Below, one piece after another: positions 1-7,469 of a stretch of DNA of 9,403 bases; position 1 is the stretch's first letter; each line of letters starts with the position of its first letter. This stretch comes from Caldilineales bacterium. Its GTDB lineage: Bacteria > Chloroflexota > Anaerolineae > JAAEKA01. Made by a program: the position numbers and the translations under genes. The stretch spans positions 1-9,403 of the forward strand of contig JAJTXO010000107.1 of NCBI GenBank assembly GCA_021463315.1, in the 5' to 3' direction. The notes under the pieces were generated by a model. It did not search any database, was not told the DNA's origin, and worked only from the letters and a program-made list of their open reading frames with translations.

Positions 1-1572
<1,572 letters not shown>

Positions 1573-1581
1573 AGGGATGGG

Positions 1582-1587
1582 AGTATA
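1582..1587 (-). promoter_or_regulatory. Possible -10 element for mutS2
   Basis: TATACT reads on the minus strand ten bases before the mutS2 ATG (five of six to TATAAT). A start point seven or so bases downstream would give an almost leaderless mRNA, which fits the absence of a Shine-Dalgarno. I see no good -35 box at the expected distance, so this is weak. Confidence 0.3.
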
Positions 1588-1668
1588 GCATAGGGGTGAG
1601 GGAAGGGGTAAATTGGTGTTGGTAGATTGATAAATTGGTCGGTGGCGTGGGCCAAGAGAAGCTACAAT

Positions 1669-1697
1669 TTGGCGAATTGGGTATATGAATGTAGTAT
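1669..1697 (+). promoter_or_regulatory. Candidate promoter of the toxin-antitoxin gene
   Basis: TTGGCG (1669-1674) and TAGTAT (1692-1697) are separated by 17 bases; each matches the sigma-70 consensus at four of six positions. The start point would fall near 1704, only a few bases before ATG 1708, so the mRNA would be close to leaderless. This is consistent with the lack of a Shine-Dalgarno before 1708. The -10 box overlaps the inverted repeat at 1688-1702. Confidence 0.4.
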
Positions 1698-1702
1698 ACA
1701 TT
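1688..1702 (+). promoter_or_regulatory. Inverted repeat, likely autoregulatory operator
   Basis: AATGTA-GTA-TACATT is a perfect inverted repeat with 6-bp arms and a 3-bp centre. It overlaps the candidate -10 box and ends six bases before ATG 1708. CopG-type ribbon-helix-helix antitoxins, alone or with their toxin, typically repress their own promoter by binding short AT-rich inverted repeats. That makes the downstream antitoxin domain the obvious candidate ligand. Binding itself is inference. Confidence 0.45.
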
Positions 1703-1707
1703 TCACT

Positions 1708-2289
1708 ATGAGACAGGCCATCTACAACAGCCAGGGCTTCGAGTGGGACGACGGCAACAGCGAGAAGAACTGGTTGCTGCATGAAGTAACCGATGGCGAA
1801 TGCGAACAAGTCTTCTTCAGTCAACCGCTCCATATTGCAGCTGATGTGCGACATTCTCAGCGCGCAGATCGCTACTTGGCGTTAGGTCGAACCGATGCGA
1901 ACCGCTGGTTGACCATTACCTTTATCGTTCGGAAAAATCGCATCCGCGTTATCTCTGCCCGCGACATGAACCAGAGAGAGAGAGCAGGAAATATGCCGAA
2001 ACAATTAAAAGAAATCCCTCGCTTTACGAATGAGGACGAGGAGCGCGAGTTTTGGGCTTCCCATGATTCGACTGAGTATGTTGACTGGGATAAGGCGGAC
2101 TTGGCTGTCTTTCCTCAGTTGAAGCCGACGACGAAGTCGATTTCATTGCGGTTACCGCTGCCGATGCTCAACGAGATACGCTTGCTGGCCAACAAGCGGG
2201 ATGTTCCCTACCAGTCCTTGATCAAGATGTTCTTGCATGAGCGCATCGACCAGGAACTAAGACGAGACATCCCCAAGGAAACGGCTTAG
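1708..2289 (+). CDS. BrnT-like toxin fused in frame to CopG-type antitoxin
   Basis: One open frame of 193 residues joins two proteins that are normally separate. Residues 1-95 resemble BrnT (DUF497), a RelE-fold ribonuclease toxin: GFEWDDGNSEKNWLLHEV, then EQVFF, the RYLALGRTDANRWLTITF strand pair, and IRVISARDMNQRERA. Residues 96-193 resemble a CopG/BrnA-type antitoxin (PF12441-like): EEREFWASHDSTEYVDW, the strand TTKSISLRLPLPMLNEI and the helix LLANKRDVPYQSLIKMFL. No stop codon lies between them. The join lies on an (AG)6 tract (1973-1984); the antitoxin could also start alone at ATG 1993 behind AGGA. I chose ATG 1708 because the BrnT similarity starts there; an in-frame ATG at 1627 lies upstream of the promoter. 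The true expressed form could be the fusion, free antitoxin, or both. Confidence 0.75.
   Translation: MRQAIYNSQGFEWDDGNSEKNWLLHEVTDGECEQVFFSQPLHIAADVRHSQRADRYLALGRTDANRWLTITFIVRKNRIRVISARDMNQRERAGNMPKQLKEIPRFTNEDEEREFWASHDSTEYVDWDKADLAVFPQLKPTTKSISLRLPLPMLNEIRLLANKRDVPYQSLIKMFLHERIDQELRRDIPKETA
1973..1984 (+). repeat. (AG)6 dinucleotide tract at the toxin-antitoxin junction
   Basis: Six AG units lie at the last conserved BrnT residues (RDMNQRER). With six units the frame continues into the antitoxin. By hand translation, five units would give QRESRKYAE and a TGA at 2031-2033, overlapping the antitoxin start by about 40 bases. That tail puts E and Y at the spacing from ARDM that I recall for BrnT C-termini. 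Seven units would give a short tail ending at a TAA. The same purine run may help load ribosomes for ATG 1993. Confidence 0.7.
1986..1995 (+). promoter_or_regulatory. Internal ribosome binding site and start of the antitoxin domain
   Basis: AGGA (1986-1989) lies three bases before ATG 1993, in frame with the antitoxin domain; the GAGAG run upstream offers a second, better spaced purine-rich site. This arrangement is what one would expect of a separate antitoxin gene overlapping the toxin end, and would let free antitoxin be made from the same mRNA as the fusion. Confidence 0.45.
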
Positions 2290-2382
2290 CCCGGTCTTGC
2301 CTGGCAATCATGTACAATCATGCTCCTGATGGGTATGACAACTTCTACCTGACGCAACGAGTATCATCTCAATTGATTGGAG

Positions 2383-2399
2383 AAGACTTCCGAAGTCTT
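2383..2399. repeat. Palindrome copy 1 (AAGACTTC-C-GAAGTCTT)
   Basis: A perfect inverted repeat with 8-bp arms and a one-base centre. Its inner 15 bases, AGACTTCCGAAGTCT, recur 50 bp downstream with only the central base changed to its complement. A one-base loop makes a stable RNA hairpin unlikely, and no T-run follows, so it is not a standard terminator. It is more likely a protein-binding site or a member of a dispersed palindrome family. Confidence 0.8.
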
Positions 2400-2433
2400 A
2401 TGGACTGTGAGCTCGTTTTGAACAAACCTGCGC

Positions 2434-2448
2434 AGACTTCGGAAGTCT
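2434..2448. repeat. Palindrome copy 2 (AGACTTC-G-GAAGTCT)
   Basis: A perfect inverted repeat with 7-bp arms and a one-base centre. Read on the minus strand it is identical to the core of copy 1, so the two are inverted copies of the same 15-mer with centres 50 bp apart. CGACCCCGGTTTTT follows, but the T-run is too far from the arms for a canonical intrinsic terminator. Confidence 0.8.
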
Positions 2449-2504
2449 CGACCCCGGTTTTTGAGATGGCACACCCTTATGAATTACTGAGATCGGGGAA
2501 CTGA

Positions 2505-2513
2505 TGGTATACT
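2505..2513 (+). promoter_or_regulatory. Extended -10 promoter for the small gene pair
   Basis: TGGTATACT is an extended -10 element: TG, one base, then TATACT (2508-2513, five of six to consensus). No good -35 is seen, which extended -10 promoters can tolerate. Transcription would start near 2520, leaving a leader of about 37 bases before ATG 2557 that contains the AGGCGGAG ribosome binding site. Confidence 0.45.
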
Positions 2514-2556
2514 CTGCTGGTTGGCCGCGTCGAGGGTATTCTGAGAGGCGGAGATC

Positions 2557-2790
2557 ATGTCTTTTGAAATTATCAGCGAGATCACAGATGTTGAGATCAT
2601 CGCTGTAGGCAATGCAATCCGCGAGATTGCTCGGCTGCGCAAGCAATACGGCCAGGGACGATGGCGGAAGCTCAAGGGCACCGCGCTGATCCGCCTTTCC
2701 AATGGTCGTATTCATCGAGCAGAACTGCATTGGTATGAAGCCCACGGCATAGGCAAGAAGGAATTCAAGCGCAAGCGCTACCTGGATTGA
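2557..2790 (+). CDS. Small conserved-looking hypothetical protein, 77 aa
   Basis: The function is unknown. The start ATG 2557 is supported by AGGCGGAG at 2546-2553. The N-terminal half has an acidic strand (ITDVEIIAVG) and a helix (AIREIARLRKQYG). The C-terminal half carries WRKLKGTALIRLSNG, AELHWYEAHGIGKKEFK and a basic end, KRKRYLD. The RLRKQYG...WRKLKG and HWYEAHGIGKKE stretches look like conserved family motifs and I recall similar small unnamed proteins from cyanobacteria and Chloroflexota, but no named domain. The basic, strand-rich C-terminus would suit a nucleic-acid-binding or RelE-like fold; that is speculation. The next gene begins three bases after the stop, implying cotranscription and coupled translation. 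Confidence 0.75.
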   Translation: MSFEIISEITDVEIIAVGNAIREIARLRKQYGQGRWRKLKGTALIRLSNGRIHRAELHWYEAHGIGKKEFKRKRYLD

Positions 2791-2793
2791 ACC

Positions 2794-3051
2794 ATGAAAG
2801 CACGCGAGTCTATCACTCCCAAATTCGCCATTTGCATCGACAATCGCGAGTATCCAGCCTCTCTGGAACTACACAAAGTGTATCGTGTCTTGCCGGATCG
2901 AGATGTCGAACAAGACGGTGACATGCGTATCGTTGACGAAAGTGGCGAGGACTATATCTACCCGGCGAGATGGTTCATGTTGCTCGACTTGCCTCAGCCA
3001 AACCGCCTGGCATTAACCAAGACATATGTGGGATGGTCGCAGCAAGCCTGA
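2794..3051 (+). CDS. Small hypothetical protein, 85 aa, paired with the preceding gene
   Basis: The function is unknown. The protein reads as a small beta-rich domain: FAICIDNREYPASLELHKVY, then RVLPDRDVEQDGDMRIVDES and GEDYIYPARWFMLLDLP. The pattern KVYRVLPD...RIVDESGEDYIYP resembles a short, acidic, unnamed family I recall as a stand-alone protein; an SH3-like barrel is possible. No clear Shine-Dalgarno precedes ATG 2794, but the stop of the upstream gene is only three bases away, so re-initiation is likely. An acidic protein next to a basic partner is compatible with a toxin-antitoxin-like or other two-component module, without proof. The last residues after LDLP look unconserved. proB starts seven bases after its stop. 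Confidence 0.7.
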   Translation: MKARESITPKFAICIDNREYPASLELHKVYRVLPDRDVEQDGDMRIVDESGEDYIYPARWFMLLDLPQPNRLALTKTYVGWSQQA

Positions 3052-3058
3052 CCAAGCC

Positions 3059-4183
3059 ATGTCATCTTCCTACAACTCCTTTTCTTGTCGTCGTCTCGTC
3101 CTCAAACTGGGAACCAGCGTGTTGACGGCCGGATCGCCGCAGCTCAACCGGCCGCGCATGTTGGATATCGTGCGCCAGTGCGCGCGGCTGCACGCGGCCG
3201 GCGTCGAGCTGATCGTGGTCAGCTCGGCCGCGATCACGGCCGGCCGCGAGCGGCTGGGCGGCCGGCCGCTGCCCCAGGCCATGCCAGCCAAGCAGATGCT
3301 GGCCGCGGTGGGCCAGAGCCGGCTGATGGCCCACTACGAGCAGTTCTTCGACATCTACGGCATCGTCGTGGGCCAGGTGCTGCTGACCCGCTCAGACCTG
3401 GACAACCGCAGCCGCTACCTCAACGCGCGCGACACGCTGCACGCGCTGCTGGCCGCGGGCATCACGCCGATCATCAACGAAAACGACGCCATCTCCACCG
3501 AGGAGATCAAGCTGGGCGACAACGACAACCTGTCGGCGCTGGTGTCCAACCTGGTGGAGGCTGAGCTGCTGCTGATTCTCACCGACCAGCCGGGCCTGTT
3601 CACGGCCGACCCGCGCACCGACCCCAGCGCGCAGTTGATCGCGGAGGTGGAGACCATCGACGACGAGCTGCGCGAGCTGGCCGGCGGCAGTCGCAGCGGC
3701 CTGGGCACAGGGGGGATGAGCACCAAGCTGGCCGCGGCCGATCTGGCCCGGCGGGGCGGCGCGGAGGTGGTGATCGCGGCCGGCAGCGTGGAGGATGTGG
3801 TGCTGCGCGTGGCCCAGGGCCAGCGGGTGGGCACCCGCTTTCCGCCGCTGGCCAACCGGCTGGAGAGCCGCAAGCGCTGGCTGCTGGGCGGCCCCGCGCC
3901 GGCCGGCCGCATCCTGGTCGACGATGGCGCGGCCGCCGCGCTGGCCAGCCAGGGGCGCAGCCTGCTGCCGGTGGGCGTGGTGCGCGTCGAGGGCCGCTTC
4001 GAGCGCGGCGACACCGTGCGCATCTGCAACAGCGCCGGCCGCGAGATCGCGCGCGGGCTGAGCCGCTACGGCGCGGCCTCGCTGGAGCAGATCAAGGGCC
4101 GGCGCAGCGAAGAGATCGCCGCCATCCTGGGCTACGAAAACAGCCCGGAGGTGGTGCATCGGGATGATCTGGTGGTGTTGTAG
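3059..4183 (+). CDS. proB: Glutamate 5-kinase
   Basis: ProB phosphorylates L-glutamate with ATP to gamma-glutamyl phosphate, the first and usually feedback-inhibited step of proline synthesis, in the cytoplasm. The 374-residue product has the amino-acid-kinase domain (about 11-250): LVLKLGTSVLT (K16), NENDAIS (140-146), LGDNDNLSA (152-160), LTDQPGLFTADPR (from 174) and the ATP-site LGTGGMSTK (215-223). A C-terminal PUA domain (about 275-365) includes RILVDDGAAAAL and the closing EVVHRDDLVVL. The length is normal for the PUA-containing form. I prefer ATG 3059 over ATG 3026 because the latter overlaps the upstream gene and adds residues not typical of the family; neither has a good Shine-Dalgarno. 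Third codon positions are nearly all G or C, unlike the small genes just upstream. proA is 3.6 kb away instead of adjacent. Confidence 0.96.
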   Translation: MSSSYNSFSCRRLVLKLGTSVLTAGSPQLNRPRMLDIVRQCARLHAAGVELIVVSSAAITAGRERLGGRPLPQAMPAKQMLAAVGQSRLMAHYEQFFDIYGIVVGQVLLTRSDLDNRSRYLNARDTLHALLAAGITPIINENDAISTEEIKLGDNDNLSALVSNLVEAELLLILTDQPGLFTADPRTDPSAQLIAEVETIDDELRELAGGSRSGLGTGGMSTKLAAADLARRGGAEVVIAAGSVEDVVLRVAQGQRVGTRFPPLANRLESRKRWLLGGPAPAGRILVDDGAAAALASQGRSLLPVGVVRVEGRFERGDTVRICNSAGREIARGLSRYGAASLEQIKGRRSEEIAAILGYENSPEVVHRDDLVVL

Positions 4184-4203
4184 GCAGGGAATCGAGCGAC
4201 CCT

Positions 4204-5823
4204 ATGCTCCAGCCGACCCCTCAGTGGTGGAGATTTCGCTGGGACATCGCCAGCGGCGGCCTGCTGATCGCATGTCTGCTGCTCTTTGCCCGGTACGCAG
4301 TGGACTTCTCGATAGCTCCGTTTGAGGACGCTGCGATGCTGATGCGGTACGCGCAGCACGTTGCCGAGGGCCACGGGATTGTTTGGAACATCGGGGAGCC
4401 GCCGGTGGACGGCACCACCGATTTCCTGTTCATGATCGTCGTGGCATGGTTGGTGCGTCTGGGGGTTGCTGTGGAAACGGCCGTCAGAGCTCTCGGCATG
4501 GGAGCCCACGTGCTGACGGTGGGCCTGGTCTACCTGGCCATCCGCACCATTCACAACGGCCCTGTGTTTCTGGCGCTGACATCGGCGCTCTATCTCGCTG
4601 TGGGCCCAGGCATGTACTATGTGGCCGCCTATTTTGGGACGTCCTTCTTTGCGTTTTTCGTCTGCCTGACGTGGTGCCTGGCCTGGTGGGTCGTCAAGCG
4701 ACCTGAATCGGGCCTGGCTGCGGTGCTTTTCGCGTTGTCTGGCCTCTTGACCGGGCTGATCAGGCCAGAGGGTGTCATTCTGTCGGCAATCATGCTGTTG
4801 GCAATCCTCTTTCTGCTGGGGTGGAGACGGTCGGTCAGGGTCATGGCGACCTTTGTTCTGGTCTTCCTCGTCCTGGGCGGCCTCTATTTCGCCTGGCGCT
4901 GGAGCTACTTTGGCCATCCGTTGCCCACTCCCTTTGTCAAGAAGGGAGGAGGCTTGGTATACCTGGGCAGCCTTCAGGCTTCGTTGCGCAATGCCCTGCT
5001 CATGGGGTTGCCTTTCTTGCCGGCCTTTGTTCTGGGCCTGCGTTCATCGCTGACCTGGCGCATATCCCTCTTCGGCCTTCTGCCCGTCGTTGGATTCGCT
5101 TCGATCTTCGTACTTCTCTCCAACGAGATGAACTTCGGGGGACGTTTTCAATACGCGACTCTGCCCATTCTTCTTGTTTCATGGTATGCTGCCATCCGGG
5201 GAATCGAAGTGGAGCTCCGCCTGCCCGCGCTCGCCTCGTTTCCCCGGCGCGTGCGCACCACGATGATGATTTTCGCCTTGACGCTGGCCGTTGGGACCGT
5301 GGGGTACGCGCATTCTCTCAGCCGTGGCGCCACCTATGGCCGTGATGGACGCTACGATGTCGGGCGTATGTTGGGCGATTATGCGGATGAGGGTCTTGTT
5401 CTGGCTACGTCGGAGGCCGGGCTTGTGCCGCTCTACTCGCGTTGGCGCACAGTGGACACCTGGGGCTTGAACGATCCGTGGATCGCGCGGAACGGTGGAA
5501 TCACGGAAGCCTATCTCGATCGATTCAATCCCCACGTGATCATGTTCCATGCCTGGTTTTCCCCATTGGTTGCCCCTGAACGGGCGACTCCGTGGAATGC
5601 CATGACGATTCTGCTCAAAGACTACGCGGAACAGCGCGGCTATGTGTTGGCAGCCGCGTATGGCGCCACTCCACGCGATGTCCACTACTACTATGTGCGT
5701 CCCGACTTCGCCCAGAGCGCTGCGATTGTCGATCGTTTGCGCTCCATGGACTATTACTACTACACCAGCGGCGTTCGCGCCATCGACTTCGCACGTTTTG
5801 CCGAAATTCATTATCAACCTTGA
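4204..5823 (+). CDS. GT-C-type polytopic membrane glycosyltransferase
   Basis: This is a 539-residue integral membrane protein with about ten hydrophobic segments (near 16-36, 74-90, 97-115, 118-143, 144-165, 170-206, 211-230, 266-305, 316-332, 353-371) and a soluble C-terminal domain (about 372-539). The first outer loop has the acidic pair E41-D42 in APFEDAAMLMRYAQHVAEGHG, followed by VWNIGEPPVDGTTDF. This matches the layout of lipid-linked-sugar glycosyltransferases such as the AftB-like/GT39-like group, whose first-loop acidic residues are catalytic. GLIRPEG (184-190) and FGGRFQ (311-316) also recall that group. The C-terminal domain has LATSEAGLVPLYSRWRTVDT and a tyrosine run, MDYYYYTSG. 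Donor and acceptor cannot be read from sequence. It lies 20 bases after proB with no promoter seen, so it is probably cotranscribed with proB; AGGGA at 4186-4190 is a distant ribosome binding site. Confidence 0.75.
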   Translation: MLQPTPQWWRFRWDIASGGLLIACLLLFARYAVDFSIAPFEDAAMLMRYAQHVAEGHGIVWNIGEPPVDGTTDFLFMIVVAWLVRLGVAVETAVRALGMGAHVLTVGLVYLAIRTIHNGPVFLALTSALYLAVGPGMYYVAAYFGTSFFAFFVCLTWCLAWWVVKRPESGLAAVLFALSGLLTGLIRPEGVILSAIMLLAILFLLGWRRSVRVMATFVLVFLVLGGLYFAWRWSYFGHPLPTPFVKKGGGLVYLGSLQASLRNALLMGLPFLPAFVLGLRSSLTWRISLFGLLPVVGFASIFVLLSNEMNFGGRFQYATLPILLVSWYAAIRGIEVELRLPALASFPRRVRTTMMIFALTLAVGTVGYAHSLSRGATYGRDGRYDVGRMLGDYADEGLVLATSEAGLVPLYSRWRTVDTWGLNDPWIARNGGITEAYLDRFNPHVIMFHAWFSPLVAPERATPWNAMTILLKDYAEQRGYVLAAAYGATPRDVHYYYVRPDFAQSAAIVDRLRSMDYYYYTSGVRAIDFARFAEIHYQP

Positions 5824-5847
5824 CGCAGTCATGCGTTACGCTATAAT
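5820..5847 (+). promoter_or_regulatory. Near-consensus promoter for the ATPase cassette
   Basis: TTGACG (5820-5825, five of six) and TATAAT (5842-5847, six of six) are separated by 16 bases. The -35 box overlaps the TGA stop of the glycosyltransferase gene (5821-5823). Transcription would start near 5854, about 40 bases before the ATPase start at 5895. An inverted repeat, ACGCA-GTCA-TGCGT (5823-5836), overlaps the -35 and fills much of the spacer, where a repressor could block polymerase. Confidence 0.65.
5823..5836. promoter_or_regulatory. Inverted repeat in the promoter spacer, possible operator
   Basis: ACGCA and TGCGT flank a four-base centre, starting within the -35 box and ending before the -10 box. 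The position is typical for steric repression. The arms are only 5 bp, so chance occurrence cannot be excluded, and no regulator gene is encoded next to it. Confidence 0.35.
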
Positions 5848-5894
5848 GGCAACAGACTACGATTTGGTTCATGTCACCAGCGGAGATCACGATT

Positions 5895-7469
5895 ATGTTA
5901 ACGCGATTGAAGGTGTCGGGGTTCAAGAACTTGGTCGATGTCGACATCTGGTTCGGTCCGTTCACGTGTATCGCAGGGCCGAACGCTGTTGGCAAATCGA
6001 ATCTGTTTGACGTCATCCGCTTTCTTGGCTTGTTGGCAAACGATACACTGATGAATGCCGCACTACAAGTTCGTTCTGAGGGCGGGAAGACCGGGGATAT
6101 TCGCGGTCTCTTTCATCGCGTGGGGGACACCTATGACGAAGCGATGATGTTTGAGGCTGAAATGATTATTCCCAGGGAAGCGATTGACGACCTTGGGCAA
6201 AAAGCCCAGGCAACGATCACGTTTGTTCGCTATCAGCTCAGTATCGGATATCGAGCTGATGATAGCCTACCCACGCTGGGATCATTGGTCCTGCTAAGCG
6301 AGGATTTGCACCACATCAACCTTGGCGATGCGTCTGCAACCCTGCAGTTTCCGCACCACCGTGATTGGCGCCGATCTGTGTTATCGGGCCGGAGGACGTC
6401 GCCGTTCATCTCAACGCAGGCCGAAGAGGACAAAGTTTACGTCAGACTCAGCCAGGATGGCGTACAAGGCAGACCCAAGTCATTTCTGGCAGCTAATCTC
6501 CCGCGCACGATCCTATCAACGGTAAATGCAACCGAAAGCCCTACGGCCCTTGTCGTTCGGCGGGAAATGCAGGCCTGGAAATCACTTCAATTGGAACCCT
6601 CGGCGCTTCGAGAGCCTGACTCCTTTTCCACGTCACCCGGGATGCTGGCCGATGGCTCGCATGTTCCGGCCACACTATACTATCTGGCTCGTTCGGCGGA
6701 GGAAACTGCTCAGCGCAACGGCCACCAGTCGCCGATCTACGACCGCGTGGCTAGCCGCTTGTCCGAGTTCATCGACGATGTCACGGCGGTAGGGGTCGAT
6801 CGCGACTCGAAGCGAGAGCTATTGACGCTGCAAGTAACCGAGCGGGATGGGACAATCTATCCTGCCCGATCTCTTTCCGACGGCACTTTACGTTTCCTGG
6901 CCCTCGCGGTGTTGGACATCGAGCCGAGTGCGGGTGGACTGATCTGCATGGAGGAACCAGAGAACGGCATTCATCCCAGCCGAGTTCCTGCCATTATCGA
7001 TCTGTTGCAGGACATTGCCTGTGATGTCGAGATGCCGGTCGGCCCCGATAATCCGCTGCGACAGGTGATCATCAATACACACTCACCGGTTGTAGTCAAC
7101 CAGGTTCCCGACGACAGTCTGCTGGTAGTGGAGTCGCGCGAGGCCGTAGCTCACTCTGGAGCCAGGTTCAAGGCAGCACGATTTAGCTGGTTGCCTGGCA
7201 CATGGCGTGGAAAGGCTGACCCCGAGACCAGACCGGCGGCTAAAGGACAGCTACTGGCTTACCTCAACCCTGTTCTGCGTCCTGAGTTCGGTCCGCCGAA
7301 GCAAGACCACGAAGGGAGAGGTCGTACCCAGCGCGTTATGGATCGCGATGATCTGCGCCAGTTGGGCTTTTTCTCTACACATGGAGCGGCGGAGGGACGA
7401 GATTCAGGCAGCCATCGACACACTACCCTCCAGCATGGTTCCGCTGTGGGTATGCGTTGTTCCAGTTAG
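5895..7469 (+). CDS. OLD/AAA_21-like ABC-type ATPase
   Basis: The 524-residue product is an SMC/Rad50-like ABC ATPase of the kind found in OLD-type and related anti-phage systems. It starts MLTRLKVSGFKNLVDVDIWF and has Walker A GPNAVGKS (28-35), ABC signature LSDGTLRFLALA (from 327), Walker B LICMEEPENGIHP (349-361; E353/E354) and the switch histidine in INTHSP (H396). No coiled-coil arm as long as in SMC or Rad50 is apparent, and there is no fused Toprim domain. ATG 5895 is chosen over ATG 5871 because GGAG (5882-5885) lies at proper spacing and the family N-terminus begins there. The conserved end appears to be near DRDDLRQLGFF (about 7341-7373); the remaining 30-odd residues overlap the next frame and look unconserved, suggesting the original stop was lost in a rearrangement. 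Confidence 0.85.
   Translation: MLTRLKVSGFKNLVDVDIWFGPFTCIAGPNAVGKSNLFDVIRFLGLLANDTLMNAALQVRSEGGKTGDIRGLFHRVGDTYDEAMMFEAEMIIPREAIDDLGQKAQATITFVRYQLSIGYRADDSLPTLGSLVLLSEDLHHINLGDASATLQFPHHRDWRRSVLSGRRTSPFISTQAEEDKVYVRLSQDGVQGRPKSFLAANLPRTILSTVNATESPTALVVRREMQAWKSLQLEPSALREPDSFSTSPGMLADGSHVPATLYYLARSAEETAQRNGHQSPIYDRVASRLSEFIDDVTAVGVDRDSKRELLTLQVTERDGTIYPARSLSDGTLRFLALAVLDIEPSAGGLICMEEPENGIHPSRVPAIIDLLQDIACDVEMPVGPDNPLRQVIINTHSPVVVNQVPDDSLLVVESREAVAHSGARFKAARFSWLPGTWRGKADPETRPAAKGQLLAYLNPVLRPEFGPPKQDHEGRGRTQRVMDRDDLRQLGFFSTHGAAEGRDSGSHRHTTLQHGSAVGMRCSS

Larger units (their letters stand above)
2290..2556. other. Intergenic region without a supported gene
   Basis: I find no convincing coding region here. 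A 64-codon frame at 2310-2504 has no ribosome binding site and runs across the palindromes. The stretch holds an 8-bp direct repeat, CAATCATG at 2305-2312 and 2316-2323, two related palindromes at 2383-2399 and 2434-2448, and a promoter for the next gene. Confidence 0.6.

Noticed and set aside
1609..1650. Degenerate heptamer array upstream of mutS2 (AATTGGT-like units)
   Set aside because: A period near seven can be imagined, but the units differ too much to separate from chance in this T/G-rich stretch.
2434..2475. Intrinsic terminator formed by palindrome copy 2 and the T5 run
   Set aside because: The loop is a single base and the T-run begins about ten bases after the arm, so a functional hairpin-U-tract terminator is unlikely.
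2310..2504. A 64-codon frame between the toxin-antitoxin gene and the small gene pair
   Set aside because: No Shine-Dalgarno, no recognisable pattern, and it crosses both palindromes; more likely non-coding.
2398..2745. A minus-strand 115-codon frame overlapping the 77-residue gene
   Set aside because: The plus-strand gene has a good ribosome binding site and motif-like protein; the antisense frame has neither.
3026..3058. Upstream ATG giving proB eleven more residues
   Set aside because: It overlaps the preceding gene, has no ribosome binding site and adds residues not typical of glutamate 5-kinases.
3392..4159. Long antisense frame within proB
   Set aside because: Shadow frame; alanine/histidine-rich composition and no start signal.
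7361..7376. Programmed frameshift linking the ATPase to the partner frame
   Set aside because: GGCTTTTTC is not a standard slippery heptamer in the ATPase frame, and the partner's N-terminal half would still be missing; deletion or indel is simpler.
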